The notes: generated from the sequence alone by a model not told the origin. 5,229 bases of DNA from Gammaproteobacteria bacterium GWE2_37_16 (GCA_001801285.1 MGXG01000011.1:1-5229), one strand, 5' to 3'. Shown: positions 1 through 5,135, counted from the first letter of the stretch. Made by a program: numbers and translations.

Positions 1-2292
1 TGGAAACAATGCAAATGTAAAAGATATACGTCGCGCAACTTCAACTTCAAACTTATCTTTATATTTCGATGATGGCAAAGCTTGATATCCGGAAGCTTGC
101 ATACAAATCTTCATATTTACCAAACTTATCCCCAACAAGTAAGAGTTAAAAAGCTCTTCACAAAAAACAGTAAAACTACGATCATTCTCAAGCGCGGTCA
201 AAATGAGTAAAAGTTTCTCTATGCTGCATTCTTGTTCTTCAAAATATTTTCTTTCCTGCAGCACCCCAACAATAGTTTCACTAATTATATTTTTAACTTC
301 ATCCTTAAATGGCTTATTTATTACTGTCTGTAATACTGCAAAAAGATCTTCTGTGCTCTGTCTAAATAACATAGAATATAAAATTTGATTACAAAAATCC
401 CAGCACTCAAATTGAGTTTTATTATCTAACTTGCCTAATCCACACAAAAGGCTATCCATGGATATACCCACCCCCCCAGTCTTACATCTTTGTTGTAATT
501 GTCTTGCTACAACACTAATAATGTCTTCTTTCAGATCCAGAGTAATAGTTTGAAAAGAGCCTTGCGCTATTTCGCACAGTACTTGAAAAAGTAATTCCGT
601 ATTTAAATTTAGTAAATACTGAAATACAAACCACACCGCATCAACTTCATTAAGGTGCGCAACAATATCTAAAATATTATAGAGTGATGCTTCACGTTTT
701 ACTAAATTATGCAATACCGACCTACGTATTTCAGTTTCTTTTATAGATAACGGGTATTTATACTGCTCATTAAATTTCTCAATAAATCCTACCAATTTAT
801 CTTTCATCTCTTTAGAAAGTGGTGCTGTATTTGATGATAGTTTGCCTACACATCCAACAATCTGCATTGGTATATAATCTGGCGCACAATACAATTTCAT
901 TATAGCTAAACGATAAATCTCATCCGCTAAATTTAAGGCCAATAACTGTTTACGCTTATGTTTTAACGCATGGTTGTATTTTTTAATCAACTCACTTAGC
1001 ACTGTTATGTCCTTAAATGTCTCTAATATTTCTTTCAACCCAACTCCGAAATCAGACAAAAAATTGTCTATAAGTGGTTTTTGATACAACCGAACCGGCA
1101 CCTGGCAAATGAATCTACCCTCCTTATAATACGACATGGTTGGATTATAAATTTCACTCTGATAAGAAAAAAATGCATCTTTACTGCCTCTACCAGTACC
1201 GTGGTTTGAATTAATAACAACCTCAAACGCATTATACGCGAAAATAACCACACCAGGCTTCCTACTATCTGGCACTGAATGACCTCTATCAATTATATAA
1301 ACATTATTTCTATGCGCACATTCCGCTAAAACTTCTAAAGAAATCACAGATTTTCGTTCATTATGCCTATCTTGTGAATCAAACCAAACAACTGCATATG
1401 GATCTCTGGATGGATCTTTGCTTCTGCCAAGCGAGCTATGAATAGCAATACATACACGCCTTTCCTCACCACTTCTTAGCGCTAACGGAAAACGAGCTAT
1501 TAATTTTTTATAAAAATTCATTTCTGCATCGCTCACAGCTGAATTAAAATCAGTTCGACCAAAAGCAAAACGCCCCATATCCTGAAAAAAATCGTCACAA
1601 ATCTGGGTTATTGAATGTTCATGGTTTCCGCGTAATGGTATAAATCTATCTGGAAAGTTAACCTGCAACCACAAAATTTGTGTAATAGTTTCCAAACTCT
1701 TTTTTCCACGATCAATGTAGTCACCAGTAAAAACCAAAATAACGTTAGGATCGTTAAAAAAATCAGTTTGTTCTAGTATTTCATCTAAGTGCGTTAAATC
1801 ACCATGAATATCCCCATTCACATATTTTTTTTTACCACGTTCAAATTCTGGAGAAAAAATTACCATTAGGTTTTCTGGACCACCAATTTCTTGCTCTGGC
1901 AAATAGTCTGTTGCTGGTAACTTTCCCGATTGGGTGTGGCAATAATATGGTAAATTACATATCTCCCTAGGAATAGTCATAGAGTAAAACTCACCATTTT
2001 TATGCGGTATCAAATGTGACTCAGGTAAAGGAGGTAACGAATTTATAAAAGCACAGAATTCTTGGTATTTATTATTACCACCTTTTTCGGCTAAAATTCT
2101 TTGTAAAGCTTGCTTCATCCCAGCAAATGTTAAACGTTCAACTGCTTGCTGTGCTGGCGCTGCCGCTAGACTCAATGATGGCACAGAATTTTGGGGGAAA
2201 ACTGGTTCTAAGGCGAGTTTAGGCAATTGAATAGATGGAATACCACCTACTTGCGATAATTCTAATGTTGTCGGTATAGATGAAAAAGACAT
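1..2292 (-). CDS. PPP-family (eukaryote-like Ser/Thr or Tyr) protein phosphatase with long C-terminal extension, partial at 3' end
   Basis: The frame reads from ATG at 2292-2290 to the window edge, 764 codons with no stop, so the C-terminus is missing. An in-frame TAG lies four codons upstream, so no earlier start exists. No good Shine-Dalgarno precedes it. All PPP metallophosphatase signatures occur in order: GDIHG (160-164), GDYIDRG (190-196), GNHE (222-225), a histidine in IAIHSS (282-287), VVWFDS (301-306, like LLWSDP) and DRGH (335-338). By comparison with PP1 the metal ligands are D161, H163, D191, N223, H285 and H338, with H224/D194 catalytic and R195 phosphate-binding. The family removes phosphate from phosphoproteins using two metal ions. 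The usual HGG is HSS here. Residues 1-150 are a non-catalytic N-terminal region with no signal peptide. Residues from about 405 onward are unrecognised, leucine-rich, probably helical and rich in K/E. Legionella WipA and WipB are secreted PPP phosphatases of similar design, so an effector role is possible but unproven. Phosphatase fold: very sure. Substrate: unknown. Confidence 0.93.
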   Translation of the reverse strand, partial: MSFSSIPTTLELSQVGGIPSIQLPKLALEPVFPQNSVPSLSLAAAPAQQAVERLTFAGMKQALQRILAEKGGNNKYQEFCAFINSLPPLPESHLIPHKNGEFYSMTIPREICNLPYYCHTQSGKLPATDYLPEQEIGGPENLMVIFSPEFERGKKKYVNGDIHGDLTHLDEILEQTDFFNDPNVILVFTGDYIDRGKKSLETITQILWLQVNFPDRFIPLRGNHEHSITQICDDFFQDMGRFAFGRTDFNSAVSDAEMNFYKKLIARFPLALRSGEERRVCIAIHSSLGRSKDPSRDPYAVVWFDSQDRHNERKSVISLEVLAECAHRNNVYIIDRGHSVPDSRKPGVVIFAYNAFEVVINSNHGTGRGSKDAFFSYQSEIYNPTMSYYKEGRFICQVPVRLYQKPLIDNFLSDFGVGLKEILETFKDITVLSELIKKYNHALKHKRKQLLALNLADEIYRLAIMKLYCAPDYIPMQIVGCVGKLSSNTAPLSKEMKDKLVGFIEKFNEQYKYPLSIKETEIRRSVLHNLVKREASLYNILDIVAHLNEVDAVWFVFQYLLNLNTELLFQVLCEIAQGSFQTITLDLKEDIISVVARQLQQRCKTGGVGISMDSLLCGLGKLDNKTQFECWDFCNQILYSMLFRQSTEDLFAVLQTVINKPFKDEVKNIISETIVGVLQERKYFEEQECSIEKLLLILTALENDRSFTVFCEELFNSYLLGISLVNMKICMQASGYQALPSSKYKDKFEVEVARRISFTFALFP

Positions 2293-2346
2293 AAATGTTA
2301 GCTAACCGCAATTTTCAATCATTAATAAGAAATTTAAATTCGCGCA

Positions 2347-2352
2347 AGTATA
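2347..2352 (-). promoter_or_regulatory. Possible -10 box of the phosphatase gene
   Basis: On the minus strand this reads TATACT, five of six matches to TATAAT, with transcription expected to begin near 2340, about 48 bases before the ATG at 2292. The region 16-18 bases further upstream (ACATTT/CATTTT) is a poor -35, so the promoter is either weak or needs an activator. No clear activator box was found. Confidence 0.3.
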
Positions 2353-2549
2353 ACAGAGAGAGCTTAACAAAATGTTACAGAACCATTAAATTAGTCTTAT
2401 TTAAGGAAAATCACGGAAAAACAGATTGGCACCAAAAATATATGTTAAAGCCTCACTAAAGAAACGCTAATGACACAGTAGATTTAGAGGTAGTTTCTAA
2501 TTTTGTTAGGTTAGTTGTGCTTGGTAACTTTTCGGAAAATTTGGGCTAT

Positions 2550-2592
2550 TTTTTGATTTTTTATTTACAATACTTTGATTTATATAGCAATT
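2550..2592. repeat. AT-rich dispersed repeat, copy A
   Basis: The copy begins TTTTTGATTTTT and ends with TTGATTTATATAGCAATT (2575-2592). The same two blocks recur in the same order and orientation at 4129-4164, where the 18-base end block differs at one position (C to T) and the spacer is about six bases shorter. The copy lies 24 bases from the palindromic element at 2617. Its function is unknown. Low complexity explains some of the similarity, but not the 17/18 match of the end block. Confidence 0.5.
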
Positions 2593-2650
2593 CAATTCAC
2601 ATAGCTGGGATATTGACGTTATTGAATAATTCAAAAAAAACCATGAAAAC

Positions 2651-2673
2651 GTAGCCGCAGGCTTTAGCCTGCG
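2651..2673 (+). repeat. REP unit, left (GTAG + hairpin)
   Basis: The unit starts with GTAG, followed by C and a perfect hairpin: CGCAGGCT (2656-2663), TT, AGCCTGCG (2666-2673). A GTAG tetranucleotide at the foot of a short GC-rich hairpin is the known hallmark of REP sequences recognised by RAYT (TnpA-REP, Y1 transposase-like) proteins. No RAYT gene is in this window. Confidence 0.7.
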
Positions 2674-2705
2674 ATATATTATGCGCAATAACTGTATGTA
2701 TGTTA

Positions 2706-2728
2706 CGCAGACTAAAGTCTGCGGCTAC
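2706..2728 (-). repeat. REP unit, right (GTAG + hairpin, inverted)
   Basis: On the minus strand it begins GTAGC and continues with a perfect hairpin CGCAGACT/AGTCTGCG (2706-2713, 2716-2723). It differs from the left unit by a compensated pair (GGC/GCC becomes GAC/GTC), so the stem is preserved although the sequence changed. A nine-base fragment, AGTCTGCGG, is repeated directly at 2716-2724 and 2729-2737, as if part of a further unit had been copied. The two units form an inverted pair like a REPIN or BIME. Confidence 0.7.
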
Positions 2729-2853
2729 AGTCTGCGGTCAGGTTATTCATGGCTTTTTGAATTATGCAATAACGATTGTGGTATTCTAACGCTTTAATTC
2801 ATATTGTCTTCAGCGCTAAAATTGGCGCTACTATTTGTCATTATTTTGTGCCG

Positions 2854-2905
2854 AAATTTTAGTTGGCGTTATAAGTCAAAAATAGGACACAACCAACAAA
2901 AATTT
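2854..2905. repeat. 13-base inverted repeat upstream of the small gene
   Basis: AAATTTTAGTTGG (2854-2866) pairs with CCAACAAAAATTT (2893-2905) with one mismatch across a 26-base loop. The block CTAAAATT at 2816-2823 is a further inverted match to AATTTTAG at 2855-2862, so two folds compete. There is no terminal T run in a sensible place and no gene ends here, so it is not called a terminator. It could be a remnant of a repeat or part of a leader. Confidence 0.35.
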
Positions 2906-3008
2906 TATATTCATATCCAATGGTAGAGTTTTATTTTCCCAAGTAAGAGAGACTTAAGGTTGGTGTGATATCATTACATTAGTTTAGTAGCCTACCCACA
3001 ATTTAATT

Positions 3009-3012
3009 GGAG
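3009..3012 (+). promoter_or_regulatory. Ribosome binding site of the small gene
   Basis: GGAG lies four bases before the first ATG (3017) and seven before the second (3020). The seven-base spacing is close to ideal, so translation probably starts at the second of the two consecutive methionine codons. Confidence 0.55.
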
Positions 3013-3016
3013 CAAA

Positions 3017-3226
3017 ATGATGCGACCAAATAAAACAATTATCCACAATGAAAAAACTCACCCATTGCAAGAATTTTTAAAACCTGATATGCCAACACCA
3101 GAAGTTTTAGTGTATCGCTGTATATCCTGGTTTGCAGCAAAGATTGGTATATTTCCCCATAAACAAAATGAGCATCAAGAACAAAGCCAAGAAAAAGCAA
3201 ATCAGCCAGATATTTCCCCTGTATAG
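3017..3226 (+). CDS. Small hypothetical protein (69 or 68 residues)
   Basis: I do not recognise this protein. It has an ATG-ATG start behind a GGAG ribosome binding site, which favours the second methionine (3020), and ends in TAG. Residues 1-28 are polar with several prolines. Residues 29-46 form a short apolar block with internal R34 and K42, more like an amphipathic helix than a membrane span. Residues 49-62 are a strongly polar Q/E/K/H-rich tail, and the protein ends DISPV. It has no signal peptide, no cysteine motif and no clear fold. It is the only plus-strand gene here, stands alone between two palindromic repeats, and has at best a weak promoter (TTGGTG/TTTAGT at 2960-2988). The ribosome binding site and balanced composition argue for a real gene; the short length and lack of known relatives argue against. 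It could also be a chance frame. Confidence 0.5.
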   Translation: MMRPNKTIIHNEKTHPLQEFLKPDMPTPEVLVYRCISWFAAKIGIFPHKQNEHQEQSQEKANQPDISPV

Positions 3227-3287
3227 AAAAGGCTTGGTAATATTTTAGATATACTAAACGAAAACAGGTTTACAGGGTTAGCACAAA

Positions 3288-3415
3288 TAGACTAGAGCAG
3301 TTTGGATTTTCCGCTAGGTGGCAACGAGTCGAGTTTGAGGAGTGTATTGGACATACATGACTCAAACGAGCGAGAAAGCCAACAACGCGGAAAACCAAAA
3401 TGCGAAGAGTATATA
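3288..3415. repeat. Long imperfect palindrome (single extended hairpin), repeat-like
   Basis: Nested inverted segments share one centre. GCAGTTTGGATTTTCCGC (3298-3314 region) pairs with the reverse complement of 3386-3403, differing by one substitution and one inserted base. GGC (3319-3321) pairs with GCC (3378-3380). CGAGTTTGAG (3330-3339) pairs with CTCAAACG (3361-3368). TGTAT (3343-3347) and ATACA (3353-3357) close the apex. Outer ACT/AGT pairs extend it. The block is visibly richer in GC than its surroundings. It encodes no substantial protein. The layout is that of a dispersed palindromic repeat or a structured RNA. I have an uncertain memory of similar sequences in Legionellales intergenic regions, which does not count as evidence. 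It lies 61 bases after the small gene. Confidence 0.65.
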
Positions 3416-3453
3416 GAACAATACAATAAATCATAATTGTGCTGCCTAATATT

Positions 3454-3491
3454 TTACTTGTGTCAGATTAAGTTGTGACTTTTACAAGTAA
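3454..3491 (-). terminator. Hairpin after the acetyltransferase gene, possible weak terminator
   Basis: TTACTTGTGTCA (3454-3465) pairs with TGAC (3476-3479) and ACAAGTAA (3484-3491), giving 12 base pairs interrupted by a four-base T bulge and closed by a ten-base loop. It begins eight bases beyond the TGA stop of the minus-strand gene. The stem is AT-rich and no clear U run follows on the minus strand, so it may only protect the transcript end. Confidence 0.25.
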
Positions 3492-3499
3492 TTTAATTT

Positions 3500-4024
3500 T
3501 CAACACATCTTCTGTTCTGCCAAAAGCAAATCCATCACACTATCTCTCGATTGAAAGCCGATTTTCTCATAGATTGAGCGACCAAACTTGCTGGCACGCA
3601 ACCATAAATAACGAAATCCTTGTTTTTTCAATTCAGCAATAATATGTCTTGTTAATTTCCCAGCAAGACCAAATTCACGAAACTCTGGAACTGTATAAAT
3701 TCCATAAATATAACATTCCTTGTCGTTACTATGCAGCACAATTGGCGGAGCTTGATAAACAGTGACACAACCAATACAAACAATCTTATTATTGGCATTT
3801 TTTATTACCCAAACCATAACCTCACCACTTGCAATTCTTGGACAAAAATATTCCAGACATTTTTGTTGCATTTGTTCTATTTCGACTTCATCTTTAGGCG
3901 CAAAAATACCCAGCTCTCTTAAAATAGCAATACGTAAATCGACAATATTTTCTAAATCTTCATTGAAACATTGGCAAATTGAGAAATTTTCTGTTGATGC
4001 GTCTATTGATATATCTCGTGACAT
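3500..4024 (-). CDS. GNAT-family N-acetyltransferase
   Basis: The protein is 174 residues, a normal length for one GNAT domain, and is complete from ATG to TGA. GNAT enzymes transfer an acetyl group from acetyl-CoA to an amine on a small molecule or protein. Residues 104-113 (CYIYGIYTVP) form the beta strand before the acetyl-CoA loop. R116-x-x-G119-x-A121 is the Q/RxxGxG/A pyrophosphate-binding motif, followed by the helix LTRHIIAELKKQG. LWLRASKFGRSIYEKIGF (140-157) is the usual final motif, with Y152 in the position of the common catalytic tyrosine. Residues 69-92 form the central strands. AGAGG (4030-4034) sits five bases before the ATG and supports this start. There is no signal peptide, so it should act in the cytoplasm. 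The gene stands alone, with a palindrome over its promoter. The substrate cannot be told from sequence; small-molecule detoxification or protein acetylation are both possible. Confidence 0.92.
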   Translation of the reverse strand: MSRDISIDASTENFSICQCFNEDLENIVDLRIAILRELGIFAPKDEVEIEQMQQKCLEYFCPRIASGEVMVWVIKNANNKIVCIGCVTVYQAPPIVLHSNDKECYIYGIYTVPEFREFGLAGKLTRHIIAELKKQGFRYLWLRASKFGRSIYEKIGFQSRDSVMDLLLAEQKMC

Positions 4025-4060
4025 AAATGCCTCTTGTTTGTGCTAAATACTTTTTTTCTA

Positions 4061-4093
4061 AATTCAAAAAATAACATGATTATTTGAATTGTA
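4061..4093 (-). promoter_or_regulatory. Putative acetyltransferase promoter with overlapping palindrome
   Basis: On the minus strand TACAAT (4088-4093) is a fair -10 box; the candidate -35 (TTAGAA, 18 bases upstream) is weak. The -10 overlaps one end of an imperfect palindrome, 4061-4090, whose outer eight bases AATTCAAA/TTTGAATT pair perfectly and are followed by one mismatch and three more pairs. A palindrome from the -10 into the start of the transcript is where a repressor dimer could bind. This is inferred from position; chance is possible in such AT-rich DNA. Confidence 0.3.
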
Positions 4094-4128
4094 TCGTAAA
4101 TTCTTAGGTAATTCTAATCGTTTTTTTG

Positions 4129-4164
4129 TTTTTGATTTTTAATTTATTGATTTATATAGTAATT
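4129..4164. repeat. AT-rich dispersed repeat, copy B
   Basis: This is the shorter copy of the repeat at 2550-2592: TTTTTGATTTTT, then TTGATTTATATAGTAATT at 4147-4164. It lies 67 bases before the structured block at 4231, much as copy A lies just before the palindromic element at 2617. Both copies therefore sit on the same side of a GC-richer hairpin element. With only two copies visible, this association may be coincidence. Confidence 0.45.
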
Positions 4165-4230
4165 TACTTTATATGAAAAGTGCCTTTGTACACGGTAAAC
4201 TTTTGTAATTAATTGAAATATATAAATAAA

Positions 4231-4347
4231 ATAGTCAACATCCCCAAAGGGGTCAAATAACTATAGCCTAGGGTGACTTAACCCCGAAGGGATGACAGGA
4301 ACCATGGGTGATGCCACCAATATTTTCAAGCTCTGAAGAGGAGCATA
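4231..4347. repeat. Compact GC-richer block with multiple hairpins, structured RNA or repeat element
   Basis: This block stands out from AT-rich flanks. It contains local hairpins CCCC-AAA-GGGG (4242-4252), CCC-GAA-GGG (4283-4291), GGTG-ATGC-CACC (4307-4318) and GCTC/GAGC (4330-4333, 4341-4344). The first two can instead pair with each other: CATCCC (4239-4244) with GGGATG (4289-4294), and GGGGT (4249-4253) with ACCCC (4281-4285). The loop carries CTATAG and CCTAGG palindromes. This gives two mutually exclusive folds. No promoter, known riboswitch core or protein frame was recognised. It lies downstream of the beta-barrel gene's terminator and more than 200 bases upstream of the acetyltransferase gene, so it may be a mobile repeat or a free-standing RNA. 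The strand is undetermined. Confidence 0.5.
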
Positions 4348-4388
4348 ATAAATATCCAAACCAATAAAAATACCCGTACCACACAAAC

Positions 4389-4427
4389 AAAAAACCCCAA
4401 TCAGCTATTACACCAATTGGGGTTTTT
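4389..4427 (-). terminator. Intrinsic terminator of the outer-membrane protein gene
   Basis: On the minus strand, a stem of CCCCAAT/ATTGGGG (4416-4422 with 4395-4401), flanked by A and T runs that lengthen the pairing, encloses a 14-base loop and is followed by TTTTTTG. It begins about 30 bases after the TAA stop. The A run on the other side gives a plus-strand T run too, so it could work in both directions, but no plus-strand gene ends here. Confidence 0.88.
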
Positions 4428-4458
4428 GTGCTTTTTAAGCTAAAAATTTTAAGTTAAA

Positions 4459-5076
4459 TTAGAACTGCCAACCCATACCTATACCAACAAAATCAATGGC
4501 TTTTGAATCATCAATTTCAAAGTAGTGTAGATAAGAAGCATCAGTGATCAAGTGATCATTGATATGATAACTAACCCCAATTCCTGCTACTGGAACAAAC
4601 TTATTATCAGTATCATTAGAAGATACTTCAGTACTGCCATGAGAAACAGTTACGCTACCACGATGAACCCAAGCAGCACCAGCTTTAGCATATAAATCAA
4701 AATTATCAACTAAAGGTAGAGTACCTTTTGCTAAGAAATCAACAACGGTTTGTCTAAAACTTTCGTCAATACCCCAACCATTGATGTTTGAAAATTTGAT
4801 TTTTGGTAGATAAAGATAGCCAATTTCAGCAGCAATATATTGATTAAAATTATAACCAACATCCAAACGACCCGAAAAACCTTTATCTGAAACATCAGAA
4901 TTTAGCGAACTTGTTGCATCATAATGATCCCAGCCAAAGCCTAATTGTAAATTAGTATAAATGCCTTGGTTTAATAATGTAACATTACCCACAACAGGTT
5001 GAGCAACATTATCTTGCGCAAAAGCAGCACCAGACAACGCAATTAACATAGCCGAAGCTAAGATAGTCTTTTTCAT
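4459..5076 (-). CDS. Outer-membrane beta-barrel protein (OmpA-like/opacity porin family)
   Basis: The 205-residue protein is complete. Residues 1-20 are a signal peptide: MKK, a hydrophobic core, then AFA before Q21, a typical signal peptidase I site. The mature chain of about 185 residues shows eight alternating-hydrophobicity segments fitting an eight-stranded barrel: roughly 39-52, 65-78, 80-93, 108-122, 126-142, 159-173, 176-188 and 193-205. Glycine and aromatic residues are frequent, and the chain ends in WQF, the terminal phenylalanine that the BAM assembly machinery recognises. There is no C-terminal OmpA peptidoglycan-binding domain, so this is a barrel-only protein of the PF13505-like type. 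Such proteins serve surface structure, adhesion or small-solute passage; the exact role is unknown. The longest loops, about 52-64 and 142-158, are polar and probably surface-exposed. GAGG lies ten bases before the ATG, slightly far but acceptable. A strong terminator follows, so it is transcribed alone. Confidence 0.93.
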   Translation of the reverse strand: MKKTILASAMLIALSGAAFAQDNVAQPVVGNVTLLNQGIYTNLQLGFGWDHYDATSSLNSDVSDKGFSGRLDVGYNFNQYIAAEIGYLYLPKIKFSNINGWGIDESFRQTVVDFLAKGTLPLVDNFDLYAKAGAAWVHRGSVTVSHGSTEVSSNDTDNKFVPVAGIGVSYHINDHLITDASYLHYFEIDDSKAIDFVGIGMGWQF

Positions 5077-5135
5077 ATTTTCAAAACCTCAAAAAATAAT
5101 TTAATAATAAATATCCTTCTAAAAAACATAATAAA

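Larger units (their letters stand above)
2617..2774. mobile_element. Palindromic MITE-like element carrying an inverted pair of REP hairpins
   Basis: The outer ends are inverted repeats of about 33 bases: CGTTATTGAATAATTC at 2617-2632 against the reverse complement of 2759-2774, which differs by one base. Each arm continues through an A-tract to CCATGAA. Inside lie two inverted 23-base hairpin units at 2651-2673 and 2706-2728. No open frame for a transposase is present, so any movement would depend on an enzyme encoded elsewhere. Flanking target duplications are not evident. The right outer arm (2742-2773) can also fold on itself, GTTATT against AATAAC. The call as a non-autonomous repeat rests on structure only; copy number in the genome is not visible here. 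Confidence 0.7.
2293..3016. other. Long intergenic region between divergent genes
   Basis: This 724-base stretch separates the minus-strand phosphatase from the plus-strand small gene. I find no supportable coding frame in it: the frames present are short, and one runs through the palindromic element. It contains the weak phosphatase promoter near 2350, an AT-rich repeat copy at 2550-2592, the palindromic REP-type element at 2617-2774 and an inverted repeat at 2854-2905. The part from about 2400 to 2549 shows nothing recognisable. A possible weak promoter for the small gene is TTGGTG (2960-2965), 17 bases, TTTAGT (2983-2988). Confidence 0.6.

Noticed and set aside
203..388. Plus-strand open frame of 61 codons
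   Set aside because: It lies fully antisense to the phosphatase frame, has no ribosome binding site and its serine/cysteine-rich composition looks like a shadow of real coding sequence.
1068..1292. Minus-strand open frame of 74 codons
   Set aside because: It overlaps the phosphatase in another frame on the same strand, where the phosphatase frame is continuous and motif-bearing.
2506..2688. Minus-strand open frame of 60 codons
   Set aside because: It begins within the palindromic element and runs through low-complexity AT-rich DNA, with no ribosome binding site and no recognisable protein features.
2651..2728. The REP pair as a CRISPR array
   Set aside because: There are only two units, in inverted orientation, each itself a hairpin starting GTAG, with no regular spacers and no cas genes.
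3217..3277. Inverted repeat CCCTGTA/TACAGGG as a terminator for the small gene
   Set aside because: The seven-base arms are separated by 47 bases, the first arm overlaps the end of the coding frame, and no T run follows.
3731..4046. Two plus-strand open frames (3731-3922 and 3762-4046)
   Set aside because: Both are antisense to the well-supported acetyltransferase gene and show no family features.
4231..4347. A tRNA, tmRNA or named riboswitch
   Set aside because: No cloverleaf, no T-loop GTTCRA-type motif and no riboswitch consensus could be fitted on either strand.
1..5076. A single operon of the three minus-strand genes
   Set aside because: The gaps are over 400 and over 1,200 bases, with a strong terminator at 4389-4427 and an opposing gene between them.
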